From assembly GCA_009869945.1 (NCBI GenBank), contig WIXG01000044.1:266777-330776 (forward strand): DNA of 64,000 nt, written 5' to 3'. Of this stretch, positions 47,848 to 59,212 are shown one piece after another. Positions within the stretch are counted from its first letter, which is position 1, and each line of letters begins with the position of its first letter. The notes beneath the pieces were generated by a model. That model was not told the DNA's origin, ran no database searches, and saw only the letters and a list, made by a program, of their open reading frames with translations. A program made the position numbers and the translations under genes. The DNA is from Mesaphorura yosii (Eukaryota; Arthropoda; Collembola; Poduromorpha; Tullbergiidae).

Positions 47848-50184
47848 TTATCCGAATCCGAATCTTGAAAATCTCGACTTCGACTTTCTCGGGGCGCGGA
47901 ATTTTGGCATTGGCGGTTCGTCGTGCACATGAAGTCCAATTCTTCGATGCCAACCCCAACCGCCGCCACTGCGACCATGAACAACGTACGCCGACGACTT
48001 TAAACTCGATATGATCCAGCAGATTCCGGCGACGAAGACCACGGGACCAAGGAGCAAAGCCATAAATCCGAATCCGGTCAGCAATTTTGAAAATACGTCT
48101 GCCGGTATAAATTCCATCTCGTAATATCCATCGTGACCTGAACCCCAGCCCCAGCCGTCCTTCTCACCCAACCATCCGCTTATCCCCATACTGGGAGGGC
48201 CCCAACCTTTGGAAGGCGGCTTGCCCCAACCGTGGTTGTTGTTGCTGCTCTGATGTTCCCAGCCGCTGTTGTGACTACTTTGCTGCTGCTGACCCCAGCC
48301 GTGATGGCCCTGCTGAGGTTGGTGGCCCCACCCGTGATGGCTCTGCTGAGGTTGGTGGTCCCACCCGTGCTTTTTCTTCTTTTTCTTGTGTTTCTTATCC
48401 TTCTTTTTGTGCTTCTTCTTTTTCTTCTTTTTCTTCTTTTCATGTTCTTCCTCCTTGTGCTCCTCTTCCCAGCCATGGTGCTCCTCGTGGCGGTGCTGTG
48501 GTTGCCAGCCTGCGGCAACAATATAACTTGGAATACATGAGGTACATCCTAAAAATTGACTTCAGGCGAACTCATACCCGACCCATAAGATGGTTGGTGA
48601 ACTTGTTTCCAGCCCCAACCCCCGCCCTGAGGCTGGTGATTGTGCTCTTCATGATGATCCTTTTCTTTATGTTTATGTTTCTTCTTGTGCTTATCTTTAT
48701 CTTTGTGTTTGTGTTTTTTCTTATCGTCTTCCCATCCCCATCCGTCTCTCCATCCTTCGTGCTCGTGACCTTTGTCCTTTTTCTTCTTCGAGGCCTTGTT
48801 GCTTGGTCCGAAGCCCCACCAGTCCTGAAATGTTTAGAAATATTCATTTAGCCATTATCCTGGCAAAGATTTTGTCATTGATTGGTGCTCAAACCTGTAA
48901 GAAAAGGCCATCTTTCGAAGAAACTGATGATAGCCCACCTTGTCCTACACTCGTGGGAATTGGAATATTATTTGGACTTGGAGACTGGGCATTAATGCCA
49001 TCCTCCTTCAGTGTAGGAACGCAATGTATCTTCATAGCGAGAGACGATGAGTCGGATGCCGACGTCAAATTAAACAGATTGTGCATTAAACGTGCGTTTA
49101 ATGGTCTTGATTCTGCAGTAAATAATTGAATTCATTTAGCGTAACTGTCATGTTTGTAGTAGGCGAGTAGGCCGATTAATTACCAATTGTCAAGTTGCCA
49201 ATTTTTAAGCCCTCCTCTCCCAAGTTGCGACTGAAATCCTCGTCATCGAAACTGTAATTGTAATCGTCCGCCCGTCCCATTTTGACCTGCGCCTTGATTC
49301 TGTCAGCCTTCGTCAATCTGAGAATGTCAAAGTAAAGCGTCTCGAAAGGCAATTCTTGTGATTCTTCAGGAAATATTGTGGCGTTTTCGTAATTTGTAGA
49401 CTCCTTGCTCAGTTCCAATTCCAGGTCCAGAATATGCCTCGGAATCATACTTGGTGCCGTCGAAAACCGCTTTCCACTTCCTCTAAACGGGTTTGGCATT
49501 GGCGGTTTATTCTGCTCTTGCTCCTGCAGTTTCTTCTGTAAATTCACGAGTGTTCCCAGTAAAAGTAGTATCACATCGTTTGTCGTGGACGTTGTTGGTG
49601 GAATGGTCGACAGCTCTATTTGCGCTATGCTTTGGTTTTTTTCTATGACCGAAGTCACCGGAGTCACAGTCACTGGCAATATTCTGTTGCTCAAACTCAT
49701 CGCTGGAACGGCCTGGTCGGTTTGATTCTCAACGCTGCTGCTGGATCCGATTCCTTCCAATTCCGATCCTGGCGGAGGCAGAATTCGTTTGGAGATTTCC
49801 TTCCGTTGATCCAACTGAAGTTTTCCATCCGGAGAGTAGCTCCAGATATTGATCACGATTGGAGACTTATCTTTTTGTCCAGGGAGATCTTCACACTCTT
49901 CAAGTTTACCAGAAAGTATATTTTCTCTCGTAACATTATTCAGGAACAGGTGAAAAGTGTCCTCCCCGAAAGGACGTGTTTCAATTTCTTCCGTTAATGG
50001 CGATGTTGTGAAAATTGATGACGATGAGCGATCGACAGCCATGACGAGCAGAAATAGTAGCACTGTAGTAATGCTACCATCGTTGAACCAAAAAAGCGAC
50101 CGAATCAGAAGCCGGATGCCCTGCACGAACAAGAGAGTTCACATTCCGTTAAGGGTAGTAACTCTACCTTTTCCAACTTACCAT
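47848..50184 (-). CDS. Membrane protein with His/Lys-rich and Trp-Gly-rich repeats, unknown family
   Basis: Exons, 5' to 3': 50184-50182 (just the ATG), 50120-49184, 49112-48895, 48824-48578, 48509-47848; 688 residues. All four introns are GT-AG and the phases (0,1,0,1) match throughout, which supports one gene. Residues 1-30 are a signal peptide or anchor (TTVLLFLLVMAV). A 310-residue Ser/Thr/Pro/Asn-rich ectodomain with NxS/T sites follows. Exon 4 begins DWWGFGPS and becomes His/Lys/Asp-rich (KHKHKDKDKHKKKHKHK). Exon 5 continues with Lys/His runs, then three copies of about HHGWGHQPQQ and further GWG units. A transmembrane segment lies near residues 611-636 (MALLLGPVVFVAGICWII), followed by a basic tail rich in Lys/Arg/Phe. 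If intron 2 is not spliced, translation stops at 49176 and gives a soluble 315-residue form. I recognise no family. His-rich repeats suggest metal binding, and Trp-Gly repeats suggest an extracellular or cuticle role, both as inference. Confidence 0.75.
48288..48380 (-). repeat. Tandem 30-base repeats encoding HHGWGHQPQQ-like units
   Basis: Three in-frame units of about 30 bases lie within the last exon of the His/Trp-Gly-rich gene. The first two are almost identical at DNA level (around 48312-48371), which points to recent expansion or homogenisation. Confidence 0.75.
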
Positions 50185-51643
50185 TGTTGTGGAGTTGCTT
50201 GTAGTCTATCCGAGACAGGTAACCCAGGATCATTGTGAAGATCTCCTGAACTTATGCTCAATGCATATGGAAAGATCTGGAAGCACTTGCACTGATATCA
50301 CTCTCCAAATGTCCGGTTGAATGGAGACCATTTTATGAAGATTGGATTCGGAAATGGGGTTTGACCCACTTTTTATATCTTGCACCTTTCCATCGTCTGG
50401 CACAGGCAAAGTTGTCCACAATCACAAGGAACCGGCACTACCCACTAGGCATAGCCTTATCGTTTCAATCAACTCGCCGATCCACCGCAATTCCTTTCAA
50501 TATTGGATTGAATGGTCGTAGAATAGAATGCTTCCGCTTTCGTTGACGACGTCCCAATCTGGATCGACTGAGACTTCTCGACTGTCGATGGTCGCCGTGG
50601 TGTGGTACATCACAGACGCTTTCCTTTCTCTACATGGATTGACAAAACGGTTGCTTTGTTATAATTGACCATAAACCAGAATTTGGGCTTGAGCATGAGG
50701 CAAGAATGTGTGATCTTTCAGCTATTACAATTGCAAAATTATAGCTCTTAGCAGCAGCAGTAGGCCAAATAAAGTGCAAAAGTGTGACATATTAATCATA
50801 CCGCAGACGCAGACAGAAGCAAAAAGGCAGCAGATCATTATGAAATAGCGTCTTATGTGTTTGTAGCAATGACATTGACACTTCATTCTGCCGGTGCTCG
50901 ACTGCTTGAAAATTGAACCGTACACGTACTGAACTACTTTTAATTATGAACTGTAACAAAATATTATGAACTCTAAATTACTGAATTCAAATGAAATTAC
51001 GCTGACGCGATGCCTTCGTGACATTAAACCAGTTGAGCACTGATATATGAAATGATAAATTATTGAGATTTCGCGAGACCGTAACCATAATCTGACTCTG
51101 ACGCTGTACTACTTTGTGAATTACCTGATATAATCACATACTTCAAGGTGAGGCAAGCGGTGAGGGTCTTCGCCGGAAATCAGCATTGGCCGGTCACAGA
51201 AGAGTAACCGACAGATGCGTGGCGCGTAAAGCCAAGTAGCTTAGCTCATGTAACAAAAACTCTGATATGTGCTTGGTTTAAATCGTTTAAACATACCCTT
51301 TGGCAATCTCAGTCAGTGATTCGACAATAATTTAGTATTAAAACGTCCTAAAAAAATACGACAATGACACAAATAATGCCAAGGTCACAGATTAAGACGT
51401 GTTTCAGAATAATTTATGTTTTTATTTCTCTGCTTTGCACACAAAATATGCATTTTAGCTTGCATGGTATAAACGGTATACTAACATCTAATTCGTAAAT
51501 CGTACATCAACTAATTATGTAATTCAAAAATGGACCATTGACATTTTTGACATCTGTCTTTCAGTCAAGAGCAAAACACTATTCTACATCACATCGACAA
51601 AGTGGAAACACTTGAAGTTCGCAATAATTATTCAATTCATACG
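50185..51643. other. Intergenic region between the His-rich gene and RBBP6
   Basis: Upstream sequence of the minus-strand His/Trp-Gly-rich gene, then the RBBP6 3'UTR. The likely RBBP6 poly(A) signal is TTTATT at 51421-51426. No gene is seen. Confidence 0.6.
51421..51426 (-). promoter_or_regulatory. Polyadenylation signal of RBBP6
   Basis: TTTATT (AATAAA on the minus strand), about 220 bases downstream of the RBBP6 stop codon at 51644-51646. Confidence 0.45.
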
Positions 51644-54600
51644 CTATTTCGACTTCTTCTTGGACCTTTTTTTCTTCTTCTTGGATTTCTTTTTCTTTTT
51701 AGTCTTTTCGTCTTCGTCGGATGAACTGGAAGATGAATTGGACTTGCGTCTCTTGGACTTCTTTTTCTTGTCTTTGTGCTTCTTCTTCTTGCCTTCGTCG
51801 GAAGACTTGCCGTCTTCATCGTCGTCGTCGTCGTCCTCGTCAGAAGAAGCGGAGGAGCTGTTTTGATCTTCGGCTTTCGACGAGGCAGACAGTTTGATGT
51901 TGATTCGCCCCTTTTGTTTCCTGACAGAGAGTGGAACGGGCGAAGCCGGTCTCTTTAGGTCGGATGATTCCATTTTTGACGAGGCAGATGAGGACTCACC
52001 TGCATGCTTTGAGGCTTCGCCCGACTCATGAGCGCCGATGGGTACAAACTTATCTGAGAGCTTCCAGTTCTCTTCCTGATTAGTTCTGATTATTAGAATG
52101 CCTTGCGCACCAGCACCAGGCGGACTAGGTTGAACTTTTTCGAAAACGCCTTCAATGCCCTTGACTTCGACACTGCTTTTGAGTCTTCTCTTGTCTCGGT
52201 CACTTTCTTCATAGCGACCGCGGTAAGGAGACCTTGATCGCCGTGGTGATCTTGACCGCCGCGGTGACCTTTCCCTCGAACGTCTGGCGGGCCTGTCTCT
52301 CGCGTCATTTCTTGATCTGTCTTGACCGAAACCTCTGTCGCGTTCTCGGCCTTTGGCTTCGACACTTCTTCGTCCAGCGTCTCGACGGTCATCGTCAGTC
52401 CTCCGATTCCTATCCCGATCTCTGTCCCGAACATCGTTTCGCGACCTGTCAACTTTCGGGCCCAGTACAAGCGGAGACCTTGATCTGCGGCGTTCTGGGC
52501 TCCTTGCCCGAGACCTTAAGTCATCCCGCAAATCTCTCGTTCGATCTCGACTGTCACGTCTGGAATTAGATGGCGATCGCCTAGGCCGTTCACGCGAACG
52601 TGATCGGGTCTTGGAAGCCGTGCTGTCTTTGCTCTTCGTTGGGAGTACTATTGATTTTAAGAGTGGTTGCGGTTTATCGGAGCGGTCTGCGTCAGTTACT
52701 TTCAAGCCAAGTCTTTCACGAACTGGGATTCTTACAGCCGCTTCGGGCACGCCTTCAGTTGTCTTCACGGTGATTTCGATACTGTCCCTCTTTTTCTTCG
52801 CTTCTCTTCGGACCTCGATATCTGAAAGCAAGAATAGAATATTTGACATGAATTAAAAATATTTTTTATCTACAATATTTACCTCTTCCCAGGTCGAGTG
52901 GCTTTTCTTCAGGTTTGGTCCGAGACTCAGAAGTCTTGGTATCCGTTCGGATTGCATTAATTGCTTTATTAAAGACGGCGTTTTCTGCTCGCTTTATAAC
53001 TTCTGAAGTCACAGCTTTACGGTCAGTTTTCTCTGGTTCAGTTTTTGTCTCGATTGTCTGAGCCGGCGTAGGCGTAGGCATTGTTACGTCAATCTTCTCC
53101 TTTTCTTTGGGCTCACTGGCATCGGCATCGTCTTCATCGCGATCCCACTTGGACGGAGGGACGGCAATTTCAGGACTTTGAGATTTCGTTCCAGAAGTTA
53201 ACTCGCCTGGCAGACAAATCACAAATATCCTCACGTTAAAAATATTCCTAAATTCGTTTTTAAGCAATGAAAAGGATCAACTTACCTTCAGGTTTCGTGA
53301 TGGCAGTTTCAGCGGAATAAGTTTCTTGAGTAGAATGCGCTGCCTCGCCTTCCTCTGCTTTTGCTTTGTACATCGGGTCAAACACTAACTCCTTTATAAC
53401 AGAATTTGATGTCGAAACGTGCGATTTGGTATCATCCGGTGACTTGACAGTCGAATCACACACAACGCCTGTGGGCTCCGACTTTTCCGTACTGCTGATT
53501 TCAGACAGGTGTTCCAGCTCGTCCTTTTGTGTCTCAGACGACTCCCTGCGAGATCCGCTGGTCACGGAATGATCTTCTTCGGTATGATCAGTTTCACCAT
53601 CGCCTTTGACTTTCTTCTTCCTGGATTTCTTTTCTTTTTCGTCACGACTCTTCTTTTTGTGCTTTTTCTTCTCTTTCTTCACTTTCTTCGGTGACTTCTC
53701 ATCAGCAACCTTTGCTTCAGCCGCCGGTGCGTGCGCATGCCTTGTACGATGGGAATCGCTCACTCTGTCCTTAGAATCGGGATGGTGTGTTGAGTCTTTG
53801 TCTTTTGAGGATGACTCCGTGCGGCTTCGAGCTGGAGATCGATGGCGGGACTGTTTCTCAGTCAAGTAATCAGGTTTTAACAAAGAGCCGGAGGTTTGAT
53901 CAGGCGCAGCCACCGAGTCGTTATCGCGCTGTTTCTCTTTCTCTCGGTCGCGATTCTCACGATCACGGCTTCTTCTTGAGTCTTTCTCCGAGCTGCGGCT
54001 CTTCACAGGTGGTCGGTCTCTGTCTCTGTCTCTGTTTCGATCGTGTTTCGAAGGCGCATTGCTGTCGACCTTCGAAGGCTTCTTTGCTTCATGCCGATCC
54101 GTTTCACGAAGAGGTTCGCGTTCACGTTCCCGTTCTCGTGAGTAACGCTTGTTTCCATAACGAGATTGCTCGTGCCTGCAGTGATACGAAACAGAAATAG
54201 TTGATTTTGGTATTTTTCTTTACAATTCATACGCATGCAATTCACAGAGAATGTCAGACACAATCAAAATTATGAAGTCAAAGTCAGCAATTGATTAGTC
54301 ATTCAAGATGCCATGCAAAATTCAAAAAGAATCCAACTAAATGAAAACTAAACGTCTAGTCTACGTCAAACAGATCAACCACTGCAATAAGAATTGTCGC
54401 ATAAGGACTACTGTGTTGGAAAAATAGTTTTCCATTTATAGTAAAGAATGCGAAAGTTTCAAGAAATTGTAAAGGAATGAAAGTAAAAAATCAAGGCACT
54501 ACAAGAAAAAACGTTACGAATCCCTCTAGCAAACTTTACCTTGAGCGAGAATCATAATAATCATCGTTCTCATACAGTCGCGGGAGGTTTCTTATCAGTC

Positions 54601-57600
54601 CCGGAGGTGGGGATGGGGAATAAGGTGGAGCTCTTCTGGGAGAGCGCCTAAGAGGACTGGGAGAGCGGGCCCTTAAATTATAATTTTAGCGCGTTAAGAT
54701 TAATAAATAACTGTTCAGTAGATACGATGCAATTGTTATTTGCATTAGAACTATTTAGGCTTAATCCCAGTTAGCAAGGCTCGCGAGTGATTGTAACTTT
54801 GGAATTGGAAGTGTGTGATTTACCTCACAAGTGTTCGGCGGAGCGGACTTCTTGTCCGAGACCGTGAGTATGATCCTCGTCTGGCTGCTACGACTCGTTT
54901 TCGCTTCGGAGATGGTGATCTGGAAAACGTCCTCGAGCGGGACCTGGGAGGTTTCAAAAATGGGGACGGAGGCCTTCTCGACGGCGAGTATGACGGAGAT
55001 CTTGAACGTTTCACGGGTCCAGCTGCGCCGATTTGCTTTCTTCGGTCTTTCTCACGCATAAGACGGTTAAACTCTTCCAATGGGTCATCAATTGTCCTCC
55101 TTTATGATCAAGAAACCAAACGTTATTTCTCACAGTTAGTTTTCAATGACTGAAGCTCAAACTAGTGCGTTTAGCTTACGCTTGATCATTTCTCCTGTCA
55201 CGGTCACGATTCCTTTCTCTACTGTCCCGGCGTCTGCCTCGATCTCGATCCCGTTCCCGTTCACGATCACGAGATTCAAAGTCAGGTCGCCTTCGGTCCC
55301 TGTCTCGATAGTACGGGTCGTCAAGACGAGGAGGACCAGGGTACATTGGCGGCCCAGGTGGAGGGCCCCTGAATCATACGTAAAAGACTCAATGAATCCT
55401 GTTATTATGTTAGTGTGCATACCCAAAGAACTTACCTGTACTGATTTGGGTAAGGGTAACCAGCATTTGGAGGTGGTCCACCTACAAAAAGATAAACTCG
55501 ATGAGCAATCTAAGAACATACTTACTCTAATTATTGCATATGCTGTAATGATGTCGTACCATATGGAACCATTCCAGGAGGCGGCATGCCCGATGGAAAT
55601 CCGGGTGGAGGCAGATTGGGATCAAATGGCATTCCTGGTCCTGGCATAGGACGCATGTTTGGTGGCGGTCCACCATTTGGTTCCATACCAGGCCTGTACC
55701 GGCGGTCATCGCCTGGCTTCTCTTCCCCGGGAGGCAGGACTTCAAAACCTGGAGGAGGTGGTTCTCGTTCCATTGGAGGCTTCGACTGCATGGGTTGATG
55801 TTGATAGTGCATAGGTAGATTTTGCTGATGATGCATTGGTGGCATGTTCCCTGGATGTGGCTGAAATGGCACTCTAGGCCGGTACATATTTCTGTCGTAA
55901 GGCTGGAACGGTTGCGGTGGACCTGAGTGGCTTTGTGGAGGTGGGCCGATGTTTCTTATGGTAGACGACTGACTTCCATCTTTTGACGAAGTTGAATCAG
56001 GTCCAAGTTGTGGAATCGATCCGTCGTTGAAATCATAAAGATCTACAAATTAACAAAAAGTGAAATTAGAATTCTAATTCACAGTCGTGAAATCAATAAG
56101 ATAAGAAAAACAAAATTACCAGGTTCTGGTTCCTCCTTCTTAGAAGGCTGTGAATCGGGGTCAATTTTCCGTGGCGAATGTGGGAACAAATCGTCTGGCA
56201 ATTCATCCAACGAGAGTCTTTGTGGGCTCTTTTTTCCCGACTCAGTCAAATCAACGGTGATGGGTGCGGGCGGCTCGATAACTTTAGGAGGTTTCGAGTA
56301 ACCAGTCTCATTTTTGAAAGCAATCACAGCAGTTCTCAGGAATCGGCTCGGTATGAGAGTGTTGGGTGTAATTCCTTTATCGTGACATCCCGGACACTCC
56401 TGTTCTTCAGACTCAAGGAGGGCGCTTCGAATGCCTACACGCAGAACAAGAATCGACATGTTGAAGCTATGAAGCGCATTTTGGCATGAGAATTAAAAAT
56501 ATTCAGCTGGGCAATAACTTACAATCGTCACAGTATGATACGGCGCAACAAGGGACTAGGAGGGCATCCGTGAGCAAATCCTGGCACAAATTACACAGCA
56601 ATTCGTCAGGAATTTTTGGTTTAGGAGGAGCTTCCACTTTTGGCTTTGGTTTATTCTTCTCCAAATACGCAGCACTGCAGGGCGAAAGCAAGAATACAGA
56701 TCAACGACTTTTTTAAACAGATTTTAACTTTACGCTGTAATTCTTACTGATCAACCGCCGGTACAGCGTAGCGCCCTTCCGGTGTAATCAATGCTCCAGG
56801 GACCTGCGGTCCGTCGACGGCAACCATGAAACTTCTCGGAATACCTGTACTCTTCTTTATGTCTTGTGGGACTTCGCTGGCAGTCTACATAATTAGTTGG
56901 GTTTCAATAACGCATGTTATCAACTGAAAGTTGTTTTACAATGCTCTTAGGCTCTTACCGCTGGACAGTCTTTAATCCAGTGCCCAGGCATATTGCACCT
57001 AAAGCAGCGATAGTGAGACGGTACTCGCCCAAACTGCCCTTGGCCTCTTAGGCGCTGATAAGTTGAGGGATCGAAGTCAGCCGTTGACTGATTCATCATT
57101 GCGAGGATCTTTTCTTCTTCGGTCCCATCCATTGACGCCAAGTCGACTCCCTAAATTAGCGAAAGATTCGTCAACACAGATCCAGGAAAAGCTGCGCTTC
57201 TTAGAAAATAATGCAAGATCATTTATAGTCAAGAAATACTTATCTGCAAAATCTAGAAAGTCAAGATTAGTTGATTGATTTCAATAAATTAAATTAAAGT
57301 GCTTAAATAAATGGAAGGAATGAAACCGACCCTGTGTAGACGAGTCGATCGAGTAATTCTCTCGTACTCTAGCTGGATTTCCCCTCAACTCTGATTGGGA
57401 TGGAATTAGTGACAGGTACACCACCAACTTGTCAGAGAATTGGCAATTGGGCTACCCAGATTATCGACAAGGCTTGAAAGGCCACGGTCGCAATTTCCGG
57501 GATTTTCAGTAGACATTAATCGTTTAAAGTTGAAATAATCATCGTGTTCAAAGTAAAAATCAAATCTTTTACAGAAACAGTGAATTACAGTGTACAAAAC

Positions 57601-58378
57601 AGGAAATCAATCACAGCTTAACTTAATACAGTACGATTTCACAAAGTTCGTTATACATTTCCATTTAGCATCAACTTCGTATTAATTCCATTAGTTGCTC
57701 AGCCGCGCAAATTCGCTGAACGCCTGGTGAGATTCCGTGAGCACTTTATTTAGAATCTCTCCATCTGGAAACCAACCAGCAGACCAGCACTACCGCTTAG
57801 ATCAAGCTTAAGCGTTCTGGAACTCAATGCAAAACGACCCATTCACACAAATACGTAACTAGCTAATTAGCATAGGGCAAACACGGCTTAAACGTATTAG
57901 TTGATCTGAATATATTGGACTTAGAATATAGGAACTTTGAGATGGATGTAATTTTAAATTTGCCTTAGCAATCGACGACGGCTGAGGGGCTGCGCTCTGG
58001 TGAGGTCCCCGATTTCGATTTTGTGCCCCGCCAGCTCCTCCGTAACCTCCAGTTGGCTTTCGTTTTTCCGTGATTGGAACTCGAGCAACAGTAACCGACG
58101 TATTCTTCGGAATTAACGCGGTGTCATCCTCGTACACTGTAAATAAAACGAGATACCACCTTAGAGTTCTCCTTTACAAACTCAAACTAATGCTTAAAGA
58201 TGTCTGGCTTACCTTCATTTGTTTGAGCATTCATAATTTGCAAATCGAAGTCTGCATTTTTGGCTAGCTTCTTCTGCTCAATAATAGCTTCTTTCAAATC
58301 TGCGACAGATATGTGAATTCCATCGAAGCTGACGGTCGAAAAATCAAGAGCAGCCTTAAACTTGTAGTGAACAGACAT
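51644..58378 (-). CDS. Rbbp6: RBBP6-type E3 ubiquitin ligase (DWNN, zinc knuckle, RING, RS tail)
   Basis: Exons, 5' to 3': 58378-58213, 58136-57964, 57150-56959, 56884-56748, 56674-56523, 56434-56120, 56042-55560, 55481-55436, 55368-55180, 55099-54824, 54671-54540, 54175-53286, 53206-52883, 52821-51644; 1550 residues, phases all consistent. Residues 1-77 form the ubiquitin-like DWNN domain (MSVHYKFKAALDFSTVSFDG). A CCHC knuckle (CFRCNMPGHWIKDC) lies near 163-175, and KKSTGIPRSFM is conserved with human RBBP6. The RING is near 249-292 (CNLCQDLL, PCC, YCDDC, CPGC). Then come a Pro/Met-rich stretch, Arg-Ser/Arg-Asp repeats and a Lys/Ser/Asp-rich tail. The family acts in the nucleus, in 3'-end processing of pre-mRNA and as a ubiquitin ligase tied to p53 and Rb; the fly homologue is mnm/snama. 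The intron after exon 2 appears to use a GC donor (57963-57962). Confidence 0.93.
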
Positions 58379-58418
58379 CTTGACGAGATTTTGCTAGACT
58401 TTAGCCAGCAGTCTGTGA

Positions 58419-59212
58419 ATACGAAAGATTGAGGGAATTAAAAATCAAAACTAGACCGACACTAACCCCCAAATCCTGGCATACTTACCTTCACCAAGTT
58501 CTTCTAATTCAAGACAGGCCAGGAATTGATCAGTAATCTTTGTGTCGATATGCTGGATATTTTGAACCTGTAAAGTACAGCAAAGCAAGTAATTAGTAAT
58601 TATTAAGGACAACACATTCGTTAAAAGTAACCTCAGCCCAATTCACTAGAGTTACCTTATGGTCGTTGTTGGATTGGATGAACGCGAGTCCACCTTTTAA
58701 CAATGAATGACTGGCTTTGCCAAATGCGTCACCTGTAAGAATCAATAAGAATGAATTAACTGACCCGAGCCGAACGCCTTCGACTGCTTCGTGTAAATTA
58801 TTATGCCTATTAACTTACCTTGTGACAGTGAACCCTTTACTAATGGATAATTAGACGTACACGACGCGAGGCTGATTAATTTGTTGCTGCACTGCACTAG
58901 CTTAATTACAATACCTATAACTGCAATAAGTAATTGCTCACTTTAAAATGCAGTTGTGGTCGTCGAGCCGACGTTGAACTCAAGTAAAGTGGCCTGTCGT
59001 CGGTCGTCCCTTGCAAGTTGCAATTGCAAATTGCTAACTGCTGCTAGTGCTGGCCCACATTATGTTTACCTTGCTGGCTTCCCCAATCTAAAAATATACC
59101 AAGCTGTTTTGAATTGAAGTAGACGCTGCGCTACTGAAGAAAAGCTCACCATACAGGCACTGCTGTACTGCTGTAGTATAAAATCGTCCTTGCCATTTGC
59201 GAACTCGACTCG
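58419..59212 (-). other. Chain of splice-compatible small exons upstream of RBBP6 (leader exons or small unknown gene)
   Basis: On the minus strand, intervals ending with donor at 59150, then 59087-59070, 58914-58819, 58732-58656 and 58567-58489 have GT-AG borders and join in one open frame. The frame includes LVQCSNKLISLAS, AFGKASHSLLKGGLAFIQ and ITDQFLACLELEEL. The last donor can pair with the acceptor (CACAG) just upstream of the RBBP6 start exon, but then the frame is not that of RBBP6. No in-frame start codon is seen and I recognise no family. They may be 5'UTR exons of RBBP6 whose openness is chance, or a separate small protein that ends in the following intron. Confidence 0.3.

Noticed and set aside
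48232-48851. Long hydrophobic plus-strand open frames (102, 117 and 179 codons)
   Set aside because: They are the complement of Lys/His-rich exons of the minus-strand gene; Lys codons read as Leu/Phe on the other strand.
49176-49178. Stop codon as the true end of the 315-residue protein
   Set aside because: A donor (GTAATT) lies just before the stop, and three further exons continue in exact phase, so one five-exon gene is more likely. The short form is kept as a possible isoform.
51612-53869. Several plus-strand frames over the RBBP6 tail exons
   Set aside because: Shadows of the Lys/Ser/Asp-rich and RS-rich minus-strand exons, giving Leu/Phe/Ser runs.
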